Shown here: positions 11,283 through 20,729 of the stretch, piece after piece
Position numbering within the stretch: the first letter of the stretch is position 1
Layout of the letters: every line of letters begins with the position of its first letter
Assembly: GCA_002163115.1 (NCBI GenBank)
Contig: MAAI01000025.1
Location: 62,001-126,000, forward strand
DNA length: 64,000 nt
Origin: Methylophaga sp. 41_12_T18
GTDB lineage: Bacteria > Pseudomonadota > Gammaproteobacteria > Nitrosococcales > Methylophagaceae
Direction of reading: 5' to 3'
Made by a program: the position numbers and the translations under genes
The notes under the pieces: generated by a model
Told to the model about the DNA's origin: nothing
Databases searched by the model: none
Seen by the model: only the letters and a program-made list of their open reading frames with translations

Positions 11283-11965
11283 TTGCTGCTAGTGGCTGCT
11301 TGAAGTAGCTCTCGTAACCGTATTAAATCAGCCGCATACTGCTCAGTCAGCTGGATAATTTCTTGCTCAAGACTGCTGATCGTATTGGCATTAATTTCAA
11401 TTGCTTGTTGCGACGCAGTAAGTCGTTTTTGTAAATTAGGGCTAAGGCCTCGACCTCTAAGTTCTTGTTCTGCAGCTTGTTGCTGCTGTTTTGCTAAACT
11501 TTGTTTTAATTTGGGTATTTTAGCTGTCAGCTCTTGAATTTTAACTGTGCGACGGGTGATATTATTATCACGGTCAGTTAAAAGTTCTTGCTCCGACGAA
11601 TAACTCGCCCGTAAATTCTGCTCGTAAACCGCCTGTTTTTGCTTTGCTCTTTTAGTTGCCTGTTCTGTCTTAGTCCTTGTTTTCTGGGCTTCTTTTTCAG
11701 CTAGAATTTGTGCATTTAATTCACTTTCTTCTGCGATTATTTGCTCAGGTGTGAGTGCGGGTTCTATACGTTCAATCAAACGTAGTGATTTATCATCGAG
11801 AATATCGTAGCCGTTTTGGGCAACAGAGGGCGGTAAACTGCGACTGATTGTGGGCACGCCATTTTCGTCAGGAAAGCGATAAAGTTGGCCTGCAAATAAT
11901 GGTGTAGTCAAAAGGAGTAACACCGGGGCTAAAAAACGTGATTGAATCATAGTTTGCATCATCAT
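11279..11965 (-). CDS. DUF4124-type periplasmic coiled-coil protein
   Basis: A 228-aa exported protein. A signal peptide (ending near PLFAG) is followed by a short DUF4124-like domain ([20 protein letters not shown]) at about residues 27-55, then a long charged coiled coil rich in Gln, Glu, Lys and Ala to the C-terminus. Several Met codons occur at the start and no clear Shine-Dalgarno site separates them; the most upstream is used. Function is unknown; the layout suggests an envelope scaffold. Convergent with hisC, with overlapping stop codons. Confidence 0.78.
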   Translation of the reverse strand: MMMQTMIQSRFLAPVLLLLTTPLFAGQLYRFPDENGVPTISRSLPPSVAQNGYDILDDKSLRLIERIEPALTPEQIIAEESELNAQILAEKEAQKTRTKTEQATKRAKQKQAVYEQNLRASYSSEQELLTDRDNNITRRTVKIQELTAKIPKLKQSLAKQQQQAAEQELRGRGLSPNLQKRLTASQQAIEINANTISSLEQEIIQLTEQYAADLIRLRELLQAATSSN

Positions 11966-11995
11966 CTGTATATTTTAGAGTGAGAATTAATAAAA

Positions 11996-12772
11996 TTGAG
12001 CCTTATCGACCAGTTAGTCCTTTTTTTAGTGTCATTAGTTGCCAATACTTTTTCAGCGTTTAGCGGTGGCGGTGCCGGCTTAATTCAATTTCCAGTTCTA
12101 ATCTTCCTCGGACTCAGTTTCACCGTGGCTTTAGCGACACATAAAGTGGCGAGTGTAGCACTTGGTTTAGGCGCCGTGTTGCGTTACCTAGCAAATAGCC
12201 AATTAGAGCGGAAGTTTATTGTGGTGATGTTGCTTGCTGGTCTACCTGGCGTGATAGTTGGCGGTAATATAATTCTACATGTGCCTGAACAATGGGCGAT
12301 TCTATCTCTCGGAGTATTGACTGGCAGTCTCGGCATATATTCGATATTTAAACCGGCTTTAGGCCAGCAATATCAGCCCAAGCATCGCGACAACGCTGGT
12401 TACCTACTCGGTGCTTGCATGCTCTTTTTGATAGGCATTCTTAATGGCTCGTTAACTTCGGGCACTGGATTGTTTGTCACTATTTGGTTGGTGGTGTGGT
12501 TTGGAATGGATTATCAGCGAGCTGTTGCGTATACCTTAATCTTAGTCGGCCTGTTTTGGAATGGTGCTGGTGCTATCACATTAGGCTTATTAACGGCCAT
12601 TCACTGGCAATGGCTGCCAGCATTATTGGTCGGCTCGTTATTAGGGGGCTATGTTGGTTCGCATTTGGCGCTTAAGCATGGCAATCGCTGGATAAAACGT
12701 TCATTTGAGATCGTGACTATATTGATCTCAATTAAGTTGATCTGGGGAGCATTAACTACTCCCCAGCTATAA
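11996..12772 (+). CDS. TauE/SafE-family membrane exporter
   Basis: A 258-aa polytopic membrane protein with about eight hydrophobic segments. The N-terminal SLVANTFSAFSGGGAGLIQFPVL and the matching second-half GILNGSLTSGTGLFVTIWLV are the duplicated glycine-rich elements of the TauE/SafE (DUF81) family, proposed to export sulfite, sulfoacetate or other organic anions. The substrate cannot be read from sequence. The start is a TTG at 11996 with a weak site. It is divergent from the DUF4124 gene and convergent with pyrE. Confidence 0.87.
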   Translation: MSLIDQLVLFLVSLVANTFSAFSGGGAGLIQFPVLIFLGLSFTVALATHKVASVALGLGAVLRYLANSQLERKFIVVMLLAGLPGVIVGGNIILHVPEQWAILSLGVLTGSLGIYSIFKPALGQQYQPKHRDNAGYLLGACMLFLIGILNGSLTSGTGLFVTIWLVVWFGMDYQRAVAYTLILVGLFWNGAGAITLGLLTAIHWQWLPALLVGSLLGGYVGSHLALKHGNRWIKRSFEIVTILISIKLIWGALTTPQL

Positions 12773-12783
12773 ATTGAGCTGGG
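12742..12783. other. two mutually exclusive hairpins at a convergent gene end
   Basis: An 8-bp stem (12742-12749 with 12759-12766) overlaps a 7-bp stem (12762-12768 with 12777-12783), sharing the CCCAG segment. They span the end of the exporter gene and the 12-nt gap before the pyrE stop. No T-tract follows either on either strand, so a terminator role is weak. Confidence 0.4.
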
Positions 12784-12784
12784 A

Positions 12785-13426
12785 CTAAACGCCGTATTGT
12801 TCGCGGTAAGCTTGTACTGCTGACAAGTGTTCTGCAAACTCAGTATTGTTTTCAAGATAATTAAGTAGGTCATTCAAGCAGATGATACTTTTCACTGGGA
12901 TTTGATGTTCTTGTTCTACTTCTTGAATAGCTGAACGCTGATCTAGGCCTCGCTCCTGACGATCTAAGGCGATAATAACGCCAGCAGGCATGGCACCAGC
13001 AGCTTTAATGATTGCTACAGACTCACGGACTGAGGTACCGGCAGAAATAACATCATCAATGATTAATACTTTGCCCTGTAGCTCTGCGCCAACTAATTGG
13101 CCACCTTCGCCATGATCTTTTAGTTCTTTACGGTTAAAGACATAGGGTACATCGCGTTGATGATGATCGGCTAAGGCAACGACGGTTGTTGATGCTAAAG
13201 GAATGCCTTTGTAAGCAGGGCCAAATAAGACATCGTAGTCAAGCTCTGATTCGCTAATGGCTTGGGCGTAAAAGCGACCTAAGCGAGCTAAGCTTGCTCC
13301 ACTATTAAATAAGCCACTATTAAAAAAGTAAGGACTAATTCGGCCAGACTTTAAGGTAAATGAGCCAAAGCGTAAGACGCCTGTCTGCAAAGCAAATTCG
13401 ATAAATTCTTGTTGATAAGGTTTCAT
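12785..13426 (-). CDS. pyrE: orotate phosphoribosyltransferase PyrE
   Basis: Couples orotate with PRPP to give orotidine 5-phosphate in pyrimidine synthesis; a cytoplasmic dimer. The 213-aa protein has the N-terminal [26 protein letters not shown] signature, the PRPP-binding loop [17 protein letters not shown], and the [13 protein letters not shown] flexible catalytic loop. Length matches E. coli PyrE. It follows metW by 2 nt on the same strand. Confidence 0.95.
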   Translation of the reverse strand: MKPYQQEFIEFALQTGVLRFGSFTLKSGRISPYFFNSGLFNSGASLARLGRFYAQAISESELDYDVLFGPAYKGIPLASTTVVALADHHQRDVPYVFNRKELKDHGEGGQLVGAELQGKVLIIDDVISAGTSVRESVAIIKAAGAMPAGVIIALDRQERGLDQRSAIQEVEQEHQIPVKSIICLNDLLNYLENNTEFAEHLSAVQAYREQYGV

Positions 13427-13428
13427 AG

Positions 13429-14025
13429 TTATTGTGGTTTAATTTGGTAAAGGGCCACTTGGCCAAATAAATTAGGTAATAGTCGAGTACCGAGCGTGTC
13501 TTTATGCTTATGGTTGACGATGCTGCGACTGAGGACGGCTATATTATTATTTTTACAAAGTTGTTCGAAGTCATTAATGGTACATAGATGAATGTTAGGT
13601 GTTTCAAACCATTCATTAGGTAAGGTGCGTGATACCGGCATATGGCCACCTAAAGCTAACTGCAAACGACATTGCCAGTGGCCAAAGTTAGGAAATCCAA
13701 TAATGCCTTGTTTGCCGACACGAGCAATTTCTTGTAATAAAAAGTCGGGTCGTTTAATTGCTTGCAAGGTTTGTGACAAAATAACAAAGTCGAAACTTTG
13801 ATCGGCAAACTGGGGCAAGCCTTGATCCAGATCGACTTGAATTACATTCACTCCGGCTTTAATGCAGTCAGCAAACTTGCTATTGTCTATTTCTAAACCA
13901 TAACCAGTGACATTGCGCTGCTGTAGATGAGTAAGTAAGGTGCCGTTGCCGCAGCCCAAATCAAGTACCCGTGCACCATCCGGTATCCAATCACTGATGA
14001 TCTGTAAATCGATACGTAGGTTCAT
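13429..14025 (-). CDS. metW: methionine biosynthesis protein MetW
   Basis: A 198-aa SAM-methyltransferase-fold protein. The motif I loop [16 protein letters not shown] is at about residues 19-34, followed by the acidic loop YGLEID. MetW is almost always encoded with MetX, supports its activity, and has no proven methyl acceptor. Typical MetW features [18 protein letters not shown] and [15 protein letters not shown] are present. The ATG overlaps the metX stop by 4 nt, so the two are coupled. Confidence 0.93.
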   Translation of the reverse strand: MNLRIDLQIISDWIPDGARVLDLGCGNGTLLTHLQQRNVTGYGLEIDNSKFADCIKAGVNVIQVDLDQGLPQFADQSFDFVILSQTLQAIKRPDFLLQEIARVGKQGIIGFPNFGHWQCRLQLALGGHMPVSRTLPNEWFETPNIHLCTINDFEQLCKNNNIAVLSRSIVNHKHKDTLGTRLLPNLFGQVALYQIKPQ

Positions 14026-15173
14026 GAGTCACCATCTTCAGCAGCGATTTTCTGCATATAGGTTTGGAAAATGTCGATATAACGGCCGATCGACATTAAA
14101 AAAGCATCGTGACCTTGGTGAGCTTCAATTTCAGCATAGGTAACATCGGTACCAGCATTGAGCATGGCATTGACGATTTCATTGGAGCGTTCAGGAGAAA
14201 AACGCCAATCCGTACTAAATGAAACCACCAAACATTTTGCTTTTATTTGCGCCATGGTAGCGGTGAGGTCATCATTAAATTCTTTTGCGGGATCAAAGTA
14301 GTCTAATGCTTTAGTCATTAATAAATAGGTATTAGCATCAAAGCGGTCAACAAAGTTTTCACTTTGATAACGTAAATAGCTTTCTATTTGAAAATCAACG
14401 TCATAGCCGTAGTTTATGGTGTCGTTACGTAGTGCACGACCAAACTTTTCACCCATCGCTACATCAGATAAATAGGTGATATGGCCAAGCATTCTAGCTA
14501 AGCCAAGGCCGTGTCGTGGCAAGGTATTGTGAGCAGTGTAATGACCGTCATGAAAGTCAGGGTCAGATTTTATTGCGGTACGAGCCACTTCATTAAAGGC
14601 AATGTTTTGAGCTGATAATTTAGGTGCTGCAGCGATGATTAATGCATGACGTAAACGTTCTGGCTGGCTAATCGCCCATTGCATTGCTTGCATACCGCCC
14701 AAACTACCACCGACCACCGCCGCCCATTGCTGAATCGCTAAATGATCGGCCAATACCGACTGACTCTCTACCCAGTCTGATACGGTTACGATTGGAAAGT
14801 CTGGTCCGTAAATCTTGCCCGTTTCTGGATTAATACTGGTGGGACCGGTTGAGCCTTTGCAGCCACCGAGATTATTTAAGCTGACGACAAAGAAATAATT
14901 GGTATCAATAGCTTTGCCAGGGCCAATAGCGGTATCCCACCAGCCGGGCTTCTTATCATCCATATCATGGTAGCCGGCAGCGTGGTGATCACCTGATAAA
15001 GCGTGGCAGATCAGAACTGCATTGGATTTATCAGTATTGAGCTTGCCATAGGTTTCATAAACCAGATCATAGCTGGCTAGCGTACGACCACAATCCAAAG
15101 TAATTGGCGTATCGATATGTAAGGTTTGTGGACTGACCAAGCCGACTGAATCAGCTGGTATGATGACCGGCAT
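14022..15173 (-). CDS. metX: homoserine O-acyltransferase MetX
   Basis: Alpha/beta-hydrolase enzyme that activates homoserine by acylation at the start of methionine synthesis. The 383-aa protein shows the nucleophile elbow [13 protein letters not shown] and the terminal Asp and His region ([24 protein letters not shown]). MetX proteins that pair with MetW in proteobacteria are often succinyl- rather than acetyltransferases, and the acyl donor cannot be decided by eye. First gene of metX-metW-pyrE. Confidence 0.93.
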   Translation of the reverse strand: MPVIIPADSVGLVSPQTLHIDTPITLDCGRTLASYDLVYETYGKLNTDKSNAVLICHALSGDHHAAGYHDMDDKKPGWWDTAIGPGKAIDTNYFFVVSLNNLGGCKGSTGPTSINPETGKIYGPDFPIVTVSDWVESQSVLADHLAIQQWAAVVGGSLGGMQAMQWAISQPERLRHALIIAAAPKLSAQNIAFNEVARTAIKSDPDFHDGHYTAHNTLPRHGLGLARMLGHITYLSDVAMGEKFGRALRNDTINYGYDVDFQIESYLRYQSENFVDRFDANTYLLMTKALDYFDPAKEFNDDLTATMAQIKAKCLVVSFSTDWRFSPERSNEIVNAMLNAGTDVTYAEIEAHQGHDAFLMSIGRYIDIFQTYMQKIAAEDGDS

Positions 15174-15249
15174 AGCTAAATAATTCCTTGGTTTTTGGCT
15201 GCAAGTCTAATGAGACTGCGATCTGGGTGCAATATTGATAGCGAAGTTA

Positions 15250-15819
15250 TTAACCGTGACCAGTCAAAATAGGCAGTACCAGCATCGATAAAATTTGTAG
15301 GCTAAGTAGTGCAATTAAAGGCGAAAAATCAATGCCGCTCATCTGAGGAATCCATTGTCGTATTGGTCTCAATAACGGCGAATTCATGCGGTTAATAAGT
15401 GGGGCTATTGGGTTGTAGCTACCGGGAGGACTGACCCAGCTTAAAATTACTTCGCCAATGATGCTGACCGTAAATATGGTGATAAACAGTGAAAAAATAT
15501 CTGCCAGTGCAAAAATAATAAATGAGAACAGCGGTGGCATACTTGTTTGGAACAAGGTGATTAACAGTAGTTTTATCATCGCTAAAGCAATTAATAAAAC
15601 AATGGTTGCCATATCCCAGCGACCCATAGCCGGGATGAATCCGCGCAAAAATTTAACCGGTAATTGTGTGGCTTGGACAATAAATTGAACTAAGGGATTA
15701 TGATATTCCCATTTCGCCCATTGCATAATGATCCGCAGGGCAACAATGGCCATATATAAGCCAAATAATACATCTATTAAAAAAATAATCGGGTTACTGA
15801 AATATCCGCTAGGCATCAT
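15250..15819 (-). CDS. YggT family membrane protein
   Basis: A 189-aa inner-membrane protein with two YGGT repeats, each a pair of hydrophobic helices. The first half contains FGLYMAIVALRIIMQWAK and NPLVQFIVQATQLPVKFLRGFIP. The second repeats the plan with EVILSWVSPPGSYNPIAPLINRMNSPLLRPIRQWIP. Homologues sit beside proC across bacteria and have been linked to osmotic stress and cell division; the molecular role is unknown. It starts with two adjacent ATGs and overlaps proC by 11 nt. Confidence 0.9.
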   Translation of the reverse strand: MMPSGYFSNPIIFLIDVLFGLYMAIVALRIIMQWAKWEYHNPLVQFIVQATQLPVKFLRGFIPAMGRWDMATIVLLIALAMIKLLLITLFQTSMPPLFSFIIFALADIFSLFITIFTVSIIGEVILSWVSPPGSYNPIAPLINRMNSPLLRPIRQWIPQMSGIDFSPLIALLSLQILSMLVLPILTGHG

Positions 15820-16642
15820 CTTTTCCTAGTTGAGTTGCTAATTCACGCGAACGTAACGCTGCAGCAACCAATGCATTTTCAAACAAGCCTCTTAGATCGC
15901 CATCTTCTAACTCGTGTAATGCCCGTTCAGTTGTACCGCCTGGTGATGTCACTCTTTGGCGTAACACTTCGGTTGATTCCTCACTTTCTAGTGCCATTTT
16001 TGCCGAGCCAAAGGCTGTTTGTAGACAGAGTAAACGAGCGGTTTCAGGAGCCAGGCCAAGTTCAATTGCAGCCTTTTCCATGGCTTCCATTACTAAGAAA
16101 AAGTAGGCTGGGCCACTACCAGATAGCGCGGTGACAGCATCAATCTGGACTTCATCGTCAACCCACAATGCTAATCCTACTGAACGTAAAACAGACTCGG
16201 CCATTTCATGTTGATTGGTGCTGACATGTTCATTGGCACATAACGCCGTTGCACCGGCTTGCACTAATGATGGTGTGTTGGGCATAGCCCGTACGATAGC
16301 TGGGGCTGACTGGTCTAACCAACGGTTAATATCCTCAAGACGGATACCGGCGGCAATTGAGATTAATAAACTGCTTGTTTGCCAAGATGGAGCAATTTGT
16401 TTTACCACCGCTTGTAACTGCTGAGGCTTAATTGCCAAAATGATGATGTCACAGTTTTTGATCGCTGCAATATTGTCAGTAAAGGTATGGACGCCGTGTT
16501 GTGAGTTGATGCTTTCTAATTGACTAGCAGAAGGATCTGCTACGTGAATATGCTGTGCTGAAAATCCATCAGCAACTAAGCCGCCAATCAGGCTTCTCGC
16601 CATATTACCGCCACCAATAAATGCGATCTTGCAGTCTTTCAT
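15809..16642 (-). CDS. proC: pyrroline-5-carboxylate reductase ProC
   Basis: Last step of proline synthesis, NAD(P)H-dependent reduction of pyrroline-5-carboxylate. The start is the ATG at 16642, giving MKDCKIAFIGGGNMA with the Rossmann loop at the N-terminus and GGAA 6 nt upstream; an in-frame start at 16693 would add 17 unrelated residues. About 277 aa. The C-terminal signature ALSGSGPAYFFLVMEAM and the SPGGTTERAL motif are present. Conserved yggS-proC-yggT order. Confidence 0.95.
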   Translation of the reverse strand: MKDCKIAFIGGGNMARSLIGGLVADGFSAQHIHVADPSASQLESINSQHGVHTFTDNIAAIKNCDIIILAIKPQQLQAVVKQIAPSWQTSSLLISIAAGIRLEDINRWLDQSAPAIVRAMPNTPSLVQAGATALCANEHVSTNQHEMAESVLRSVGLALWVDDEVQIDAVTALSGSGPAYFFLVMEAMEKAAIELGLAPETARLLCLQTAFGSAKMALESEESTEVLRQRVTSPGGTTERALHELEDGDLRGLFENALVAAALRSRELATQLGKDDA

Positions 16643-16689
16643 AACAGGTTCCAATGTTAATTGAGGATTCGGCAATAGTTTACTTGGTA

Positions 16690-17385
16690 TCAAACGTTAG
16701 GTGTAAGCCGTTGACCAAACAAGCCGGTACCAACCCGGACCATGGTACTACCTGCTGAGATTGCTATTTGCATATCGTGAGTCATGCCCATAGAGAGAGT
16801 ATCAATGCCTGGAAACTGCTGTTGAAGCTCGCTGTATAAATGATGGGCACGCAGAAAAGCCGATTGTTGTTGACTGAGATGGTCAGTTTTAGTCGGAATC
16901 ACCATGATGCCGCGTAATTTTAATCGCGATAATTGTGATATTTGTTGGGCAAGAGATATTACGTTCTCGGCATTAACACCTGACTTACTATTTTCGTTAT
17001 CTATATTTACTTGAATGCAAACATTCAAGACCGCTTGTTGCTCATTACGTTGGTCATTTAATCGTTGAGCAATTTTCAGCCTATCGATGCTTTGTACCCA
17101 GTCGAAATGTGCCGCAATGTCTCTGGTTTTATTAGATTGAATCGGCCCAATAAAATGCCATTCCAGTTCAAGTTCGGATAATTCGTCAATTTTAACCAAT
17201 GCTTCTTGCAAATAGTTTTCGCCGAAGCAGTTTTGCCCGGCTTGTGCCGCTAAACGTAATGTTGCTGCTGGCCATGTTTTACTAACAGCAAGTAATTGTA
17301 CTGAACCAGAGCTGCGTTGAGCTTTGATTTCAGCCTGATTAATTGAATTATTTATGTTCTGTAGTTGTTTTTTTATATCTATCAT
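16690..17385 (-). CDS. PLP homeostasis protein YggS
   Basis: Alanine-racemase-fold PLP carrier of the YggS/PROSC family that buffers pyridoxal phosphate and influences amino-acid pools. PLP lysine in LLAVSKTWPA near residue 35, FGENYLQEA, WHFIGPIQSNK, and the terminal SMGMTHDMQIAISAGSTMVRVGTGLFG are all hallmarks. The ATG at 17385 gives a usual N-terminus; a GTG four codons upstream is possible, and neither has a strong ribosome site. It is divergent from pilT across about 92 nt. Confidence 0.93.
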   Translation of the reverse strand: MIDIKKQLQNINNSINQAEIKAQRSSGSVQLLAVSKTWPAATLRLAAQAGQNCFGENYLQEALVKIDELSELELEWHFIGPIQSNKTRDIAAHFDWVQSIDRLKIAQRLNDQRNEQQAVLNVCIQVNIDNENSKSGVNAENVISLAQQISQLSRLKLRGIMVIPTKTDHLSQQQSAFLRAHHLYSELQQQFPGIDTLSMGMTHDMQIAISAGSTMVRVGTGLFGQRLTPNV

Positions 17386-17477
17386 GTTGCAAGCCACTGA
17401 TGAGCGCGCTACCTTTATGTTTGTTGCTTTCCTGGTGGAAGCATTAAATATTAAATGAATTACGTTAGGGAATGTGA

Positions 17478-18515
17478 ATGGATATTACTGAATTGCTGAC
17501 CTTTAGTGCAAAAAATAATGCATCAGATTTACATGTTTCAGCAGGTGAGCCACCGATGATTCGGGTGGATGGTGACATTAGACGCATCAATTTACCGGAG
17601 ATGGAACATAAAGAAGTGCATGCCATGATTTATGACATCATGAATGACAAGCAGCGTAAAGATTACGAAGAATTTTTAGAAGCAGATTTTTCATTTGAAA
17701 TTCCAAATTTAGCGCGGTTCAGGGTTAATGCCTTTAATCAAAACCGCGGTGCAGCAGCTGTTTTTCGTACTATTCCATCAACGGTATTAAGCTTAGAAGA
17801 TCTTGGCGCTCCAGATATATTTAAACAAATTTCAGATAATCCTCGCGGTATCGTGTTGGTAACTGGCCCGACAGGTTCAGGTAAATCAACCACTTTAGCG
17901 GCAATGGTTGATTATAAAAATAATAAAGATAGTGAGCATATTTTAACAATTGAAGATCCAATCGAATTTGTTCATAAAAGTAAAAAATGTCTGGTTAATC
18001 AACGCGAAGTTCATCGCGATACCTTAGGTTTTAATGAAGCTTTACGATCGGCTTTACGTGAAGATCCCGATATTATCTTAGTGGGTGAGTTACGTGATTT
18101 GGAAACGATTCGGTTAGCGTTAACTGCTGCTGAAACCGGCCATTTAGTCTTTGGTACTTTGCATACATCTTCAGCAGCCAAAACAATTGATAGGATTATT
18201 GACGTCTTTCCTGCTGCGGAAAAAGATATGGTGCGATCAATGTTATCTGAATCATTACGCGCCGTTATTTCACAAACATTATTGAAGAAAGTAGGCGGTG
18301 GCCGTATTGCGGCTCATGAAATCATGATTGGTACGCCGGCAATTCGTAACTTAATTCGCGAAGATAAAGTGCCGCAAATGTATTCTTCGATTCAGACCGG
18401 TGGCGCCGTCGGCATGCAAACTTTAGATCAATGTTTGCAAGACTTAGTTCGCCGGCAGCAAGTTTCCAAAGCAGAAGCTTTACCTCGTGCAGTTAATAAA
18501 GATTTATTCCGCTAG
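17478..18515 (+). CDS. pilT: type IV pilus retraction ATPase PilT
   Basis: Hexameric cytoplasmic ATPase that powers pilus retraction and twitching motility. The 345-aa protein has the N-terminal PAS-like domain (NNASDLHVSAGEPPMIRVDG), Walker A GPTGSGKSTT, the Asp box LTIEDPIEF, Walker B region REDPDIILVGELRD, the His box AETGHLVFGTLHT, and the AIRNLIRE motif required for retraction. It sits divergent from yggS, a classic Pseudomonas-like arrangement, and is followed by pilU after 9 nt. Confidence 0.96.
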   Translation: MDITELLTFSAKNNASDLHVSAGEPPMIRVDGDIRRINLPEMEHKEVHAMIYDIMNDKQRKDYEEFLEADFSFEIPNLARFRVNAFNQNRGAAAVFRTIPSTVLSLEDLGAPDIFKQISDNPRGIVLVTGPTGSGKSTTLAAMVDYKNNKDSEHILTIEDPIEFVHKSKKCLVNQREVHRDTLGFNEALRSALREDPDIILVGELRDLETIRLALTAAETGHLVFGTLHTSSAAKTIDRIIDVFPAAEKDMVRSMLSESLRAVISQTLLKKVGGGRIAAHEIMIGTPAIRNLIREDKVPQMYSSIQTGGAVGMQTLDQCLQDLVRRQQVSKAEALPRAVNKDLFR

Positions 18516-18524
18516 GAGCTCACA

Positions 18525-19667
18525 ATGGATATCGTAACGATACTGAAAGCAGCGGTAAAACATGATGCCTCAGATATATTTATTACTGCAGGTCGGCCGC
18601 CAAGTTTAAAAGTAAATGGTCGGTTAGCAACCTTGTCACAGACACCATTAGCTGATGATGAAGCGCGCGACTTAGTGGTCAGCACCATGACCGATGCACA
18701 GAAAAAAACCTTTGAGCGTGATAAGGAATGTAACTATGCGATCAGCACTTCGGGGGCTGGTCGCTTTAGAGCCAGTGCATTATTCCAGCGTAATAAAATT
18801 GCCATGGTCTTACGGCGAATTAAAGATGAAATCCCGACGATGGAAGAGTTAAATGTTCCTGAAATAATTAAAGAATTAGCAATGACTAAACGGGGTCTGG
18901 TTATTTTTGTTGGTGCAACCGGTAGTGGTAAGTCAACTACGCTTGCAGCAATGATTGGCTACCGAAACCAAAATAGTACTGGCCATATATTGACGATAGA
19001 AGACCCGATTGAATTTGATCATGATCATGGCGGTTGTGTGGTGACGCAGCGCGAAGTGGGTATTGATACCGATTCATACGATGTCGCGTTAAAAAATTCA
19101 CTACGGCAAGCACCAGATGTGATCATGATTGGTGAAATTCGCGCGCGAGAAACCATGGATTATGGGGTGACTTTTGCGGAAACCGGCCATTTATGTTTAT
19201 CCACTTTGCATGCTAACAATGCTAATCAGGCTATGGATCGAATTATTAACTTCTTCCCAGAAGAGCGCCATAAGCAATTATTTTTAGATTTATCGTTAAA
19301 TTTAAAAGCGGTGGTTGCACAACGATTAATTCCTAGAAAAGATGGTACTGGACGCTGTGTGGCGGTTGAAATATTGATCAATACGCCTTTAATCGCTGAT
19401 TTAATAGAAAAAGGTAAAGTCGCCGAGATCAAAGATGTGATGAAACGGTCACGTGAGTTAGGCATGCAAACGTTTGATCAAGCTATTTACGACTTATATA
19501 AGGCGGGTGAAATCACTTATGAAGATGCATTGAAAAATGCTGATTCGACTAATGAAGTCCGTTTGAAAATTAAATTGGGTGCGGAAGCAGGTGAATTAGC
19601 TGAAGATGCCGACGCTGGTGGTTTGTCATTAGAAGAGGTTGAGAGTGACGTAATCGGTCGAATGTAA
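18525..19667 (+). CDS. pilU: PilT-dependent accessory retraction ATPase PilU
   Basis: PilT paralogue that assists retraction under load. The 380-aa protein carries Walker A GATGSGKSTT, LTIEDPIEFDHDHGG, the Walker B region QAPDVIMIGEIRARETMDYG, and the AETGHLCLSTLHANNANQAMDRI segment. The longer acidic C-terminus (AGELAEDADAGGLSLEEVESD) separates it from PilT. A GGAG site precedes the ATG. Same operon as pilT. Confidence 0.95.
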   Translation: MDIVTILKAAVKHDASDIFITAGRPPSLKVNGRLATLSQTPLADDEARDLVVSTMTDAQKKTFERDKECNYAISTSGAGRFRASALFQRNKIAMVLRRIKDEIPTMEELNVPEIIKELAMTKRGLVIFVGATGSGKSTTLAAMIGYRNQNSTGHILTIEDPIEFDHDHGGCVVTQREVGIDTDSYDVALKNSLRQAPDVIMIGEIRARETMDYGVTFAETGHLCLSTLHANNANQAMDRIINFFPEERHKQLFLDLSLNLKAVVAQRLIPRKDGTGRCVAVEILINTPLIADLIEKGKVAEIKDVMKRSRELGMQTFDQAIYDLYKAGEITYEDALKNADSTNEVRLKIKLGAEAGELAEDADAGGLSLEEVESDVIGRM

Positions 19668-19830
19668 AGTTGTGAAAATATATAAATAATCCTTTTTTAT
19701 GAATATGTTAGACAGTGTTTGTAAATAGTATTATCATGCGCAGAACGCCTTGGGTAGTACTTTAAATACAGTAACGCCATAAAAAAATAAATTAAAGAAC
19801 ATCGTTGAAATTTAAACAAAGGAAATAATA

Positions 19831-20673
19831 ATGAAATCATTAGTGAAATTAACCGCAGTAGCCCTTACTGTTGGCTTATTAGCCGGTTGTGCTTCAGGCA
19901 ACAAAGCAACGGATGAGAAGAACTTATTTTGTGCCATAGCTGGTGGTGCAGCTGGTGGTGCAGTAACTGGGGCAGCTACAACTGGACCAGCTGCTGGTGC
20001 CGGTGCTTTCGTTGGTGCATTGGCTGGTTTAATTATCTGTTCGGATGGTGAAACAGCTCCTGCTCCAATGGCTGTTGCTACAGAGGCTTGTGCTGATACT
20101 CCACCTGCTGGCGCATTACTTGATGCGCAAGGTTGTGCTTTTGATAGTGATGCTGATGGCGTAGTTGATGGTATCGATATGTGTGCAAACACACCAACAG
20201 GCGTATCAGTTGATCGTGTAGGTTGTGCATTAGACACTGACCGTGATGCCGTTGCTGATTATTTAGATTTATGCCCAGCGACACCATTAGGTACGATTGT
20301 TAATGCAGATGGCTGTCCTTTACCGGGCCAAAACTTATTATCATTAACTGGCGTTAATTTTGAAACGAATAAAGCCGTTTTATCTATGGTAGAAAAATCG
20401 TTTTTAGAGCAAGCAGTAACGCTATTGAAACAAGCTGATTCAAAACTTAAAGTTCGTGTTGAAGGTCATACTGATAGCCGTGGTGCAGACGCTTACAACA
20501 TGACATTGTCACAAAAACGTGCTGAAGCTGTTGTTGCTTACTTGGTATCTCAAGGTGTTGATGCTGACAGCTTATTACCAGTAGGTATGGGAGAAGGTTT
20601 CCCTGTTGCTACAAATGATACTGCTGCAGGTCAAGCGGAAAATCGTCGAGTTGATTTTGTTGTTAGTGAATAA
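19831..20673 (+). CDS. OmpA-family lipoprotein with glycine zipper and TSP3-like repeats
   Basis: A 280-aa outer-membrane lipoprotein. The signal ends in LLAGC with Cys20. A Gly/Ala-rich glycine-zipper stretch (AGGAAGGAVTGAATTGPAAG) spans roughly 36-70. Two or three thrombospondin type-3 calcium-type repeats follow (DSDADGVVDGIDMC, DTDRDAVADYLDLC), each with paired Cys. The C-terminus is an OmpA peptidoglycan-binding domain (VRVEGHTDSRG...NRRVDF). It likely tethers the outer membrane to the wall. AAGGAA lies 6 nt before the ATG. A strong terminator follows. Confidence 0.9.
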   Translation: MKSLVKLTAVALTVGLLAGCASGNKATDEKNLFCAIAGGAAGGAVTGAATTGPAAGAGAFVGALAGLIICSDGETAPAPMAVATEACADTPPAGALLDAQGCAFDSDADGVVDGIDMCANTPTGVSVDRVGCALDTDRDAVADYLDLCPATPLGTIVNADGCPLPGQNLLSLTGVNFETNKAVLSMVEKSFLEQAVTLLKQADSKLKVRVEGHTDSRGADAYNMTLSQKRAEAVVAYLVSQGVDADSLLPVGMGEGFPVATNDTAAGQAENRRVDFVVSE

Positions 20674-20695
20674 TAGCTAAATTTAGTTACTCACT

Positions 20696-20723
20696 AAAAA
20701 GGCCCTTTCGAGGGCCTTTTTTT
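20696..20723. terminator. bidirectional intrinsic terminator
   Basis: A GC-rich 6-bp core with a TTCG tetraloop (20707-20710), extended by A/T pairs, and T7 at 20717-20723. It lies between the convergent OmpA-like and DUF2927 genes and can serve both strands, as the A-run on the left forms a T-run on the minus strand. Confidence 0.93.
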
Positions 20724-20729
20724 ATGGCT

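Noticed and set aside
15174-15249. possible SAM-type riboswitch before the methionine genes
   Set aside because: The gap lies downstream of yggT and upstream of metX and is only about 75 nt, with no conserved aptamer-like pairing.
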